Shown here one piece after another: positions 7,866 to 16,389 of a stretch of DNA of 26,231 bases. The stretch's first letter is position 1. Every line of letters begins with the position of its first letter. The notes below the pieces were generated by a model, which searched no databases, was not told the DNA's origin, and was given only the letters and a program-made list of their open reading frames with translations. The stretch is from NCBI GenBank assembly GCA_910584435.1, contig CAJUAP010000057.1, forward strand, positions 1 to 26,231, given 5' to 3'. Made by a program: the position numbers and the translations under genes. The stretch is from an uncultured Acetatifactor sp. (GTDB lineage: Bacteria > Bacillota > Clostridia > Lachnospirales > Lachnospiraceae).

Positions 7866-10417
7866 GGACGGAAGCACAGATTAGTATGCACCTGCTTATG
7901 GTCAGCACACTCAGTATATTGAGTGTGCTGTTGAGTTTAATTACTCTGTTCAGATCGTGGGAACTGTGGATGATTCCACTGGTAATCATTGGCTGTCTTG
8001 TAATATGGTGTCTCCACATCGGAAGGATTGGATCGGAAATACTGTATGAAAATATATGTACGGGCTTATTGATAACTGAGTTTTTTTTCTTTGGCGTGCA
8101 TTCGTCCAGTCTTTTTGACATTCCTTTGCTGGTCTGTACCGGGCTTTTGTTTTTGTCGCTGCTGAATAGAAAGATGCTGTTGTATCTTGCGGTTTTCATG
8201 TATGTGCTTCTGATTTTGTACCATGTCCTGGTTCTGGGTACGATCAATGTGGAAATGAAAGCGGAGGATGTGCTTCGTCTGGTGCTGGGCGCTGCGGCGA
8301 TACTGGGAGCTCTGGTGGTGACAAGATACAGGATTAACCGCAGAAAAGGGGAAAATGAGAAATATGAAAGCACGCAGGCGCAGCTGGAAATAGCTGTGCA
8401 GCAGAATGCCGAGTTCCTCTCAAATGTGTCCCATGAACTGCGGACACCGGTCAATATGGTTATTGGGATCAGCGAAGTGGCGTTGGGCAAGGAGCTTCCA
8501 CCGGAAATCCGTGAGGACATATATTCCATAAAGCTGGCAGGTAAACGTCTGGCAAGCCAAATTAATAATATACTTGATTACACAGAAAGCGTGGAGGGAA
8601 CTCTGACCGCTGTACAGGAAGCCTATACGATTACTTCCGTAGTAAATGACGTGCTTACCATGACTGCCCAACAGAATGGAGGCAATAAGCTGGAGCTGGT
8701 GTTTGACGTTGATCCCAAGGTACCCTCGCTCTTGATTGGTGATGCAGAGAAAATTACCCATATTCTCAAAATTCTGGTTGAAAATTCTCTGAAATTTACG
8801 GAGGAAGGAGGCGTATGTCTCCGCATTGGGTTTCGGCATGAAAGTTATGGGATTAATTTACTCATAGATATTCATGATACAGGGATAGGCATGAATTCTT
8901 CTCAGCTTGGGCAGATCGTTGACGATTTTTACCAGGCGGATTCCGGAAGCCGTCGTTTTGTGGGGGGTCTGGGGCTTGGAATTCCGATTGCCAGAGGACT
9001 GCTCCATTCTATGGGAGGTTTTATACATTTTGAGAGTATGGAGCAGCAGGGGCTGCATATACATATGGCAATTCCGCAGGGAGTTGAGGATGATACGCCC
9101 AGTGTGGCAGTGCCGAATGCCTCCAAGATGTGTATAGCGTGTTTCTTTCGTCCCGAGAAATACAGTCGCGACGAGGTAAGAGAATATTATGACAATATGA
9201 TTCTGCATCTGGTGGAAGGGCTGGGAGTTGAGGGGTATCAGGCACATAATTTTGAAGGGCTGCTGAAGCTGCAGCGTGAGCACCAATTGACCCATATTTT
9301 TATTGCACAGATGGAATATATGGGGAATGCTCCTTATTATGAAGAATTGGGGGAGACAATTCGAGTAGCGGTTATTGCAGATAGAGATTTTGTTTTGGAT
9401 GAAGACAGTAATCTCATGGTGCTGCGCAAGCCCTTTTTTGTCCTTTCCATTGTAAATTTGTTAAGCGGCCAGGAACGGGATAACAAATTCGAGGATGCTC
9501 AGGCTGTGGGCCGCAGACCGTTTGTCTGTCCAGGAGTCCGGGCACTGGCAGTGGATGATGAAGAGATGAATCTGGTGGTGGCCAAGGGAGTTCTGGGCAG
9601 CTATGGCATGCAGGTGGATACCTGCTGCAGCGGAAGGACAGCGGTGGAGCTTTGTACACAAACGGCTTATGACGTCATTTTTCTGGATCATATGATGCCA
9701 GGGTTTGACGGTGTGGAGACAATGCGGCGTATTCGGGAGATCAACAACGGAATTTATAAGGATTTACCTATCATTGCCCTGACAGCGAATACCTTAAGCG
9801 GTGCGCGGGAGATGTTTCGGAATGAGGGGTTCTCGGAATTTATTCCCAAGCCGATTGAGCGTATTGTTTTGGAGCGGGTTTTACGCAGAGTGCTGCCAAA
9901 GAGATGTATTCAATCAGATGTGGATCTTGTTGTTCCCGAAGAGCAGGGGCAGAAGGCAGCATCCGGAGAGGAAGAGCGGGAGAAGAAAAAGGGGACTGTC
10001 TCCGATGTGCCGATGAAGGAGGATGTGTCCAAAGAGGGTACGGCGGAAGAGGAAATTGCCCAGGCTTATGGGTCTTTGGTGAGAGCCGGCATCAATGTGG
10101 GTGTGGGGCTGAATTATTGCAGCGGCGAGGAAGAGTTTTACCGGGAAATGCTGCAGATGTTCCATGACCAGGCTGAAGAGAAGCGCGCTGAGATTGTTTC
10201 TTTGTACGAAGGGGCAAATTGGAATGATTATGCGATTAAAGTTCATGCGTTGAAGAGCACTGCGCTGACCATCGGCGCAGAGGAACTTTCCAGCCGGGCA
10301 AAAGAGCTGGAACGGGCGGGCAAGGAAGGGAATGAGGCATATATTCATGAAAACCATCCCTTGCTGCTGAAGATGTATGGGCAGGTTTGCGAGAGTATCA
10401 AAAAATATTTATCCTGA
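7862..10417 (+). CDS. Membrane hybrid histidine kinase with pseudo-receiver, receiver and HPt
   Basis: An 851-residue multi-step phosphorelay kinase. About six membrane segments fill residues 8-155 with little outside the membrane. HisKA carries H191 (NVSHELRTPVN). The ATPase domain has LVENSLKFTE, DTGIGM and GGLGLGIPIARG. Residues of about 421-540 form a receiver-like domain with no acceptor aspartate (HIFIAQMEY at the expected strand), probably regulatory. A true receiver follows with VDDEEMN (D565/D566) and D609 (FLDHMMPG). A charged linker leads to a C-terminal HPt domain with H795 (KVHALKSTAL). The likely route is H191 to D609 to H795, then the receiver protein (D52) or the next kinase's receiver. 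The ligand is unknown. The membrane-only sensor suggests a lipophilic or membrane signal. Confidence 0.92.
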   Translation: MRTEAQISMHLLMVSTLSILSVLLSLITLFRSWELWMIPLVIIGCLVIWCLHIGRIGSEILYENICTGLLITEFFFFGVHSSSLFDIPLLVCTGLLFLSLLNRKMLLYLAVFMYVLLILYHVLVLGTINVEMKAEDVLRLVLGAAAILGALVVTRYRINRRKGENEKYESTQAQLEIAVQQNAEFLSNVSHELRTPVNMVIGISEVALGKELPPEIREDIYSIKLAGKRLASQINNILDYTESVEGTLTAVQEAYTITSVVNDVLTMTAQQNGGNKLELVFDVDPKVPSLLIGDAEKITHILKILVENSLKFTEEGGVCLRIGFRHESYGINLLIDIHDTGIGMNSSQLGQIVDDFYQADSGSRRFVGGLGLGIPIARGLLHSMGGFIHFESMEQQGLHIHMAIPQGVEDDTPSVAVPNASKMCIACFFRPEKYSRDEVREYYDNMILHLVEGLGVEGYQAHNFEGLLKLQREHQLTHIFIAQMEYMGNAPYYEELGETIRVAVIADRDFVLDEDSNLMVLRKPFFVLSIVNLLSGQERDNKFEDAQAVGRRPFVCPGVRALAVDDEEMNLVVAKGVLGSYGMQVDTCCSGRTAVELCTQTAYDVIFLDHMMPGFDGVETMRRIREINNGIYKDLPIIALTANTLSGAREMFRNEGFSEFIPKPIERIVLERVLRRVLPKRCIQSDVDLVVPEEQGQKAASGEEEREKKKGTVSDVPMKEDVSKEGTAEEEIAQAYGSLVRAGINVGVGLNYCSGEEEFYREMLQMFHDQAEEKRAEIVSLYEGANWNDYAIKVHALKSTALTIGAEELSSRAKELERAGKEGNEAYIHENHPLLLKMYGQVCESIKKYLS

Positions 10418-10422
10418 TAGAA

Positions 10423-10440
10423 CGTCCGATGTATCGGACG
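10423..10440 (+). repeat. Perfect 8-bp inverted repeat between the two kinase genes
   Basis: CGTCCGAT and ATCGGACG are separated by two bases, just after the first kinase's stop and just before the ribosome site (GGGGG, 10444-10448) of the second. There is no T run. It could be an operator or an mRNA hairpin that tunes translation or processing of the downstream gene. Confidence 0.6.
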
Positions 10441-10453
10441 AATGGGGGTTAAC

Positions 10454-13153
10454 GTGTTAAAAAAATGGCTTAACATCATATTTGATCATAAGACCAGTCT
10501 GAGAGAGCGCATGTTCCGGCTTGTTACGGGTATCTGCATGATTGCTTTGATTTTTATATTGATTCTGGGCAGATTTACGGCAAATATGTTCATCATGGCG
10601 GGAAGCATTTTTTATATGTACATGGCCATGAAGATCAGTATTGAAAAGGAATGTATTAATGTGGGAGCCACGGCCATTGTAGTATTGCTGCTTTTGCTGT
10701 TTCCGATAGTCTTTTTTTCCGGAGGGGGGATTTATGGCGGGGTTCCGGAGTGGTTTGTACTCTGTTTCATTTATATCAGTATTACTTTGAAGGGTAAGAG
10801 GATGCTGGTGTTTTTCCTCCTGTGTGCCGCTGAGACGCTGGTGTGTTATTATGTGGCCTATCATTATCCGGAGTTTGTCCTGCCAAATACTGACGCTCAG
10901 GCATATTTTGATTCTGCCCGTTCCGTGATTCTGGCGGGAGCCCTGACAAGTGTGATTCTGTTGTTCCAGAACCATCTTTATGAAGAAGAAAACCAGATCA
11001 CCATACAGCAGAAAAAGGAGATTGAAGAGCTCAATCAGGCTGAAAACCATTTTTTCTCCAGTATGAGCCATGAGATCCGCACTCCTATCAATACCATTAT
11101 CGGGTTGAACGAAATGATTTTGCGGGGGGATATTTCCGATGACATTGCCGAGAATGCCAGGAATATCCAGGGGGCAAGCAAAATGCTGTTGACGCTCATT
11201 AATGACATATTGGATCTGTCCAAGATTAAATCCGGTAAGATGGAGATTGTGAATGCTATCTATGAAACAGGGGAGCTTTTTTCCGAGATTGTGAACATGA
11301 TTTGGGTAAAGGCCAGGGAAAAGGGACTGGAATTTCGGCTGCATGTGGATCCGTCCATGCCCAGCATGCTCTGCGGCGATGAGGTGCGTATTAAACAGGT
11401 GCTGATTAATCTGTTGAATAATGCGGTGAAATATACGAAAGAGGGTTCCGTCACCCTTTCCGTTCGCTGTGAACGGTTGAGGGTGAACCGGGTGAAAGTC
11501 TGGTATTCTGTGGAAGATACAGGACAAGGGGTCAAGAAGGAGAATATTCCTTATATTTTTGACGCGTTCAAGAGGGTGGATGAAAAGAAAAACCGCCATA
11601 TTGAAGGCACCGGTCTGGGCTTAAGCATCGTTCGTCAGCTGGTGGAGCTGATGGGAGGTGAGATTAGTGTCAATAGTGTCTATATGAACGGCTCTACGTT
11701 TCTTGTGATGCTGGAACAGGATATCATTAACGAAAGAGAGTTGGGCACATTTACACTGACTTCGAGGATGAAAGTCCGGGAGGGAGAACATTATAAGCAA
11801 AGCTTTGAGGCACCGGATGCGCATCTGCTTGTGGTTGACGATAATGAGATGAACCTGATGGTGGTGAGCAAGCTGCTTTCGGATACGAAGATCCAGATTG
11901 ACACTGCTTTAAACGGCACTGAATGTCTGCGGCTGACTCAGTGCCAGCATTATGATTGTATTTTGATGGATCACCTGATGCCGGAGATGGACGGAATAGA
12001 ATGTCTGCATGCGATTCATTCCCAGCCCGGAGGAATGTGTCAGACTGTGCCGGTGATTGCGCTGACAGCAAATGCGGGAAGCGACAATCAGCAGATCTAC
12101 AGAAAGGAGGGATTCAGTGGTTACCTGGCGAAGCCTATCAGCGGTACCCTGCTGGAGGCGGCCGTGTTGAGTATACTGCCTAAGGAGCTGGTGAAACTCA
12201 GCGAAGATGCCAGCCAGTCTGAGATTGGCAAAGATGTTCTGATATTTGAACAGGCTAAAAGAGTTACATTGATGATTACTACGGACAGTGTGTGTGATCT
12301 GCCGGAGTCTCTTAAGAAAGAATTTGGCATATATGTATGTCCATATTACATCCGTACAGAACAGGGCCGATTCCTGGATAATTCGGAACTGCTGGCAGAT
12401 GAGATGCTGGCGCATATGGCGATGGGGAAGAGTGGATTCTCCCAGCCTCCTGATATGGAAGATTATGAAAGGTTTTTTGCGCAAAGGCTGACTGAAGCTC
12501 AGAATGTAATACATATCACCATGGCGAAGCATGTAAGCACCGGCTACCACAATGCGGTGGAGGCAGCGAAATCCTTCGAAAACGTTGCGGTTGTGGATTC
12601 AGGACATCTCTCCAGCAGCATGGGACTTTCGGTGTTATATGCTGCTTATATGGCGAAAAACCACGCTTCAAGGGAAGATATTATAGAGACAGTGAAAAGG
12701 TTAAGGCGTTATATTTCTTCTGCTTTTATTATTGATAATACTGAGGCTATGTGCCGGGCCGGGCAGATTTCCAGAAAAATACAGACTATGTGTGATGCGC
12801 TGCTGCTGCATCCCGTTATTATGCTGCGGAAGAGCCGGATGACGGTCAGCAGCATGGAATTGGGAAGCTTTCAGCATGTGATAAAAGGATATGTTCGGAA
12901 AGTGCTTAAAAATGCAAGGAATATTGACAGGCGGATTTTGTTCATAACTTATGCGGGGATGGACGAAAAAAGCCTGGAATATATTCAGGAACTGGTACGC
13001 CAGTACTGTCCCTTTGAGAGGGTCTATCTTCAGAAGGCTTCCTCCGCCATTGCAAGTAACTGTGGACCAGGTTCTTTCGGTCTGCTGTTTATGAAGAAAA
13101 ACGAAGCTTCCATTTCCTTTTCAGAGCCATCAAGAGGCAGGAAAGGCTGGTGA
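10454..13153 (+). CDS. Hybrid histidine kinase fused to a C-terminal DegV (FakB-like) domain
   Basis: An 899-residue protein with a rare-looking layout: about six membrane segments (roughly 22-175), a coiled linker, HisKA with H206 (SMSHEIRTPIN), an ATPase domain (LLNNAVKYTKEG, DTGQGV, GTGLGLSIVRQL), a receiver with D462/D463 and D506 (LMDHLMPEMDG), and, from about 604 to the end, a full DegV domain. DegV features are TTDSVCDLP, FSQPPD in place of TSQPS, a STGYHNA serine motif, VDSGHLSSSMGL, RAGQISR and a terminal NCGPGSFGLLF. DegV/FakB proteins bind one fatty acid and, in the Fak system, present it to the kinase FakA. The domain could make fatty-acid binding either the input or the output of the relay. 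GTG 10454 follows GGGGG by 5 bp; an in-frame ATG at 10442 lacks a ribosome site. Confidence 0.9.
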   Translation: MLKKWLNIIFDHKTSLRERMFRLVTGICMIALIFILILGRFTANMFIMAGSIFYMYMAMKISIEKECINVGATAIVVLLLLLFPIVFFSGGGIYGGVPEWFVLCFIYISITLKGKRMLVFFLLCAAETLVCYYVAYHYPEFVLPNTDAQAYFDSARSVILAGALTSVILLFQNHLYEEENQITIQQKKEIEELNQAENHFFSSMSHEIRTPINTIIGLNEMILRGDISDDIAENARNIQGASKMLLTLINDILDLSKIKSGKMEIVNAIYETGELFSEIVNMIWVKAREKGLEFRLHVDPSMPSMLCGDEVRIKQVLINLLNNAVKYTKEGSVTLSVRCERLRVNRVKVWYSVEDTGQGVKKENIPYIFDAFKRVDEKKNRHIEGTGLGLSIVRQLVELMGGEISVNSVYMNGSTFLVMLEQDIINERELGTFTLTSRMKVREGEHYKQSFEAPDAHLLVVDDNEMNLMVVSKLLSDTKIQIDTALNGTECLRLTQCQHYDCILMDHLMPEMDGIECLHAIHSQPGGMCQTVPVIALTANAGSDNQQIYRKEGFSGYLAKPISGTLLEAAVLSILPKELVKLSEDASQSEIGKDVLIFEQAKRVTLMITTDSVCDLPESLKKEFGIYVCPYYIRTEQGRFLDNSELLADEMLAHMAMGKSGFSQPPDMEDYERFFAQRLTEAQNVIHITMAKHVSTGYHNAVEAAKSFENVAVVDSGHLSSSMGLSVLYAAYMAKNHASREDIIETVKRLRRYISSAFIIDNTEAMCRAGQISRKIQTMCDALLLHPVIMLRKSRMTVSSMELGSFQHVIKGYVRKVLKNARNIDRRILFITYAGMDEKSLEYIQELVRQYCPFERVYLQKASSAIASNCGPGSFGLLFMKKNEASISFSEPSRGRKGW

Positions 13154-13207
13154 GGGAACAGGCTGTAAATAGAAGGCCGGATAGTTCTGGTTTTGGAGGT
13201 GGCGGCA

Positions 13208-14467
13208 ATGGAGAAAACAGAAAAAGGAACCCTGTTCTTTTATGGGATTCCGGCTTATGGGCATACGTTTTCCAATCTTTATCTGGCAGGACGGCTTGCG
13301 CAGACAGGTTTTAGAGTAGTCTATTATTCCACGGAATCTTTTCGGGAGGTCATCATAGAAAATGGATGTGAATACCGCGCTTATCCCATAGATTGGAATG
13401 TGATTGAACTCTCGGACGGGGAACGGATTTTGAAGTTATACCGACTGATTCTGCAATATACATGGAAAATGCTCCCTGCACTGCTGAAGCAGGTCGAGGA
13501 AGAGCGACCTTGTGCAGTGATATATGATTCGCTTGCCCTATGGGGAAGATCCATAGGGCAGATATGTTTTCTGGCATCTTTTGCCTTTTACAGTATTGCT
13601 GCCATTGATTGGACGTGGAGTCTGTTCATAGAGAGAAGAGGCAACGGTATCAGCATGGGTGCACATTATCGGCCTGTCAGTCCTTGGGGAAAAGGGTTAG
13701 GAGCTTATGTGCCTGGATTTTCCGCCGGATTCCTGCGATATGCCGGAGAAATTCCCAAGGCAGTGGAATATGCGGGAAGGCTGAGAGAAAGATATGGGTT
13801 GAAGAATCTGGGATTGCTGCCTGTGCTGATGAACAAGGGGGACTATAATCTCTGCGGTTATTCCGGAATGTTCCAGCCGGGAGGGCGTGGATTCGGGGCA
13901 GAGTACAGGTTTGTCGGCCCTTTGTCAATCCACAGGAGAGCAGTGGAGCGCAATGATTTTTCCTGTCTGGATTTCAAGTGTTCGGAGCCGTTGATATACA
14001 TATCCCTGGGAACTATTTTTAATAAAAATGAAAAATTTCTCCAGGTGGTGGCGGAGCAATTTGGGAAGCGTTCCGGAGAGCAAAATGTGCAAGTGGTCTT
14101 GGTATGGGAGGGAAAAGGTGTATTCCCTGAGAATTTTATTGTGCGTCCTTTTGTCAATCAAAGTGCGATTATGAAACATGCCTCGCTCTTTTTAACGGCC
14201 GGGGGCGTGAACAGTATTCATGAAGCTCTGTATTTCGGGGTTCCCTGTCTGCTGTGGCCTCAGCAGGGAGAGCAGCGGCTGAATGCATTGCAGTTTGAAC
14301 GGCTGGGGTTTGGCAGAATCCTCAGGAATCCTGACAGATTGTGTCAGGAAGCAGCGGAGTGCATGAAATTAAAGACATGCTGGGATGAGGAAAAGAGAAA
14401 AAGGATGACGGCTGTGTCCATGAGGGAAGTATTGAAGCTGTTTGAGTCGTGTGGTGGAAGAAAATGA
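13208..14467 (+). CDS. GT1-family glycosyltransferase (MGT/UGT-like)
   Basis: A 419-residue GT-B glycosyltransferase resembling macrolide/lipid/sterol UDP-glycosyltransferases. The N-terminal acceptor half has PAYGHTFSNLYLAGRL with the usual GH histidine, and AVIYDSLALWG. The donor half has RFVGP, LIYISLGTIFN, IVRPFVNQSAIM and TAGGVNSIHEALYFGVPCLL, then PQQGEQRLNA. In most relatives the glycine pair is preceded by histidine (HGG); here it is Ala331, a notable change at a donor-phosphate site. ATG 13208 has GGAGG 8 bp upstream. No signal peptide or clear membrane anchor is seen. Its place ahead of reductase, ligase and condensing-enzyme genes suggests it glycosylates the pathway product. Donor and acceptor are unknown. 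Confidence 0.88.
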   Translation: MEKTEKGTLFFYGIPAYGHTFSNLYLAGRLAQTGFRVVYYSTESFREVIIENGCEYRAYPIDWNVIELSDGERILKLYRLILQYTWKMLPALLKQVEEERPCAVIYDSLALWGRSIGQICFLASFAFYSIAAIDWTWSLFIERRGNGISMGAHYRPVSPWGKGLGAYVPGFSAGFLRYAGEIPKAVEYAGRLRERYGLKNLGLLPVLMNKGDYNLCGYSGMFQPGGRGFGAEYRFVGPLSIHRRAVERNDFSCLDFKCSEPLIYISLGTIFNKNEKFLQVVAEQFGKRSGEQNVQVVLVWEGKGVFPENFIVRPFVNQSAIMKHASLFLTAGGVNSIHEALYFGVPCLLWPQQGEQRLNALQFERLGFGRILRNPDRLCQEAAECMKLKTCWDEEKRKRMTAVSMREVLKLFESCGGRK

Positions 14468-14482
14468 CAGAAAGGATACGGT

Positions 14483-15946
14483 ATGGGAGATTCTGTGAAG
14501 CAGACAGTTCTTGTAACAGGAGCCACCGGCTTTTTGGGGGGCTATCTGGTGAGGCGTCTGGCAAAAGAATACAGAGTTCTGGCGCTGGGACGTAACCAGA
14601 AGAAGGGAAGACAGCTGGAAGCATACGGCGCACGTTTTTGCCAGGGGGATTTTACCAGCAGGGAGGAATGCGTCTCTTATTTTGAGGGCGTGGATTATGT
14701 GATTCATGTGGGGGCACTTTCCACTGTGTGGGGGAAATGGGAAGATTTTTATCGGACGAATGTACAGGGAACGAATCTTGTGGCAGCCCTGTGTCTGGAA
14801 AATGGTATCAGACGGCTGGTATATCTGTCCTCTCCCAGCATTTACACCGGAAGAGAGGATCAGTATAACATTCGGGAAGAGCAGGCACCGGAGAAAAACG
14901 AGCTGAATTTCTATATTAAATCCAAGCTGATGGCGGAGAAGGTGATTGGAAAATGGCAGAAAAAAGGGTTGGAAACAGTGATTCTAAGACCCAGGGGATT
15001 GATCGGCATCGGGGATACCAGCCTGGTTCCCAGGATCCTCGGCGCCAATGACAAAACGGGGATTCCTCTCTTCCGGGAGGGACATAATCTTGTGGATATC
15101 ACCAGTGTGGAGAATGTGGCGCTTGCCTGTGAACTGGCAATGACAGCGGAAAAAGCCGGGGGCAGGGTATTTAACATTACCAATGGGGAGCCGATGGAAT
15201 TCGGAAAGATTCTGGAACAGTTTCTTCAGGCGATTGGCGAACCGCCTCATTACAGGCGGCTCCCTTTTGGTGTGGTGTATGGTCTGGCAGGAGGACTGGA
15301 ATGGCTGTACCGCAGTTTCGGCCTTGCCGGGGAACCGCCCCTGACCCGTTATACGGTATGTACTCTGGGATATGCCCAGACCATGGACATCCATGCGGCC
15401 AGAGATGTTCTGGGATACCGGCCGGAGAAGACGCTGGCGGAATCTATTCGGGAGTACGGCGCATGGTGGAGGGAAAACCACAGCACGGAAGAGAAGGCCG
15501 GACAGTCAGGCATTTCGGCGGTGCCAGGCAGTCCGGCCCGACTGAACGGTGTAAAAAAGGAAAAGAGACGCACAGAACAGAGCAGTCCGGCATGTCCGGG
15601 TAAAGTGAAAGAGGTAAGGCTTTATTGCTGCGGCTTCTGTACCAATAACCTTGGGATTATGTTCCGGGGAATGGGCTGGGAAAAGAGGGAATTTCCTGCC
15701 AGAGCCGTACTGATTCGACATGAGGACTTCGGCAATATTCTCTATGACACAGGATATTCGGAGGAAATTTTCCGGGGCGGGACTTTGGATTTACCGTCTG
15801 CTCAACCCGGTGCATTTGGAGAGAGAGGAAACCATTCATATGAGGTTAAAAAGAGACGGTGTTCTTCCGGAAAGCGTGAAAACCATTCTGCTTTCCCATG
15901 CCCATCCGGATCATGTGGGAGGGCTTTCGCAGTTTCGCGGATATGA
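14483..15946 (+). CDS. NAD-dependent 3-beta-HSD/OleD-like reductase, fused to the start of an MBL-fold domain
   Basis: Residues 1 to about 335 form an extended short-chain dehydrogenase/epimerase: NAD-binding TGATGFLGG (12-20), LSSPSIYTG, catalytic Y144xxxK148 (YIKSK), then LRPRGLIGIGD and a C-terminal AESIREYGAWW. This is the 3-beta-HSD/epimerase family to which OleD, reducing 2-alkyl-3-ketoacids in olefin biosynthesis, also belongs. A polar linker (about 336-373) leads into RLYCCGFCTNN and ILYDTGYSEEIF, the first strands of a metallo-beta-lactamase-fold hydrolase. After about residue 431 the frame leaves that fold at a GGGGCGGG tract (15774-15781) and ends in about 57 unrelated residues. 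Removing one G would restore a continuous fusion of about 632 residues to 16382. GAAAGGA lies 6 bp before the ATG. Confidence 0.85.
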   Translation: MGDSVKQTVLVTGATGFLGGYLVRRLAKEYRVLALGRNQKKGRQLEAYGARFCQGDFTSREECVSYFEGVDYVIHVGALSTVWGKWEDFYRTNVQGTNLVAALCLENGIRRLVYLSSPSIYTGREDQYNIREEQAPEKNELNFYIKSKLMAEKVIGKWQKKGLETVILRPRGLIGIGDTSLVPRILGANDKTGIPLFREGHNLVDITSVENVALACELAMTAEKAGGRVFNITNGEPMEFGKILEQFLQAIGEPPHYRRLPFGVVYGLAGGLEWLYRSFGLAGEPPLTRYTVCTLGYAQTMDIHAARDVLGYRPEKTLAESIREYGAWWRENHSTEEKAGQSGISAVPGSPARLNGVKKEKRRTEQSSPACPGKVKEVRLYCCGFCTNNLGIMFRGMGWEKREFPARAVLIRHEDFGNILYDTGYSEEIFRGGTLDLPSAQPGAFGERGNHSYEVKKRRCSSGKRENHSAFPCPSGSCGRAFAVSRI

Positions 15947-16382
15947 ATTGATCGCTTTGAAAGAGACGCTGGATGCGCTGCGCAGACCACGGCTCCGCAA
16001 TTTGATGTTCCCGAATCTGGTGCCGCCCAAAGGCTGTATCAGAAAGTGGAAGCAGCCGGAAAAGCTTCTGAAAGATTATTTTCTCTGTCGGTATTTTGAA
16101 GAGGTATATGATCTGCTGGGGGACGGCAGTATAATCGGGGTAAGGCTGGACGGGCACTGCAGGGGACAGATGGGGTTATGGATTCCGGATGAGATGCTCT
16201 TCCTGGCAGCGGATGCCTGCTGGGGCAGTGATCTTGTCAGAGCTGCCGGGCGTATGCGTCTGCTGCCCAGACTGCTTCAGAAGGATTTCACCGCTTATCT
16301 GGACAGTCTCAGGAGAATGCATCGTATGAAGCGTGATTTTCCCCAGATTAGAATTGTTTACACCCACCAGAAAGAGGTATGA
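15720..16382 (+). pseudogene. MBL-fold metallo-hydrolase, catalytic part, out of frame with its N-terminus
   Basis: This frame holds the body of a metallo-beta-lactamase-superfamily hydrolase. From about 15778 it reads GLWIYRLLNPV, then LLSHAHPDHVGG (HxHxDH zinc motif), GHCRGQMGLW (third metal histidine), AADACWGSD (bridging aspartate) and a terminal YTHQ. The set of metal ligands is complete. The first strands lie in the preceding frame, so the domain is split by a single-base difference near 15774-15781. The ATG at 15720 precedes non-homologous residues and is not a credible start; an in-frame ATG at 15840 would omit the first strands. Members of this fold cleave thioesters, lactones or phosphodiesters, so a product-release role in the pathway is possible. 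If the extra G is a sequencing error, this is simply the C-terminal domain of the upstream gene. Confidence 0.75.
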
Positions 16383-16389
16383 GAAGCCT

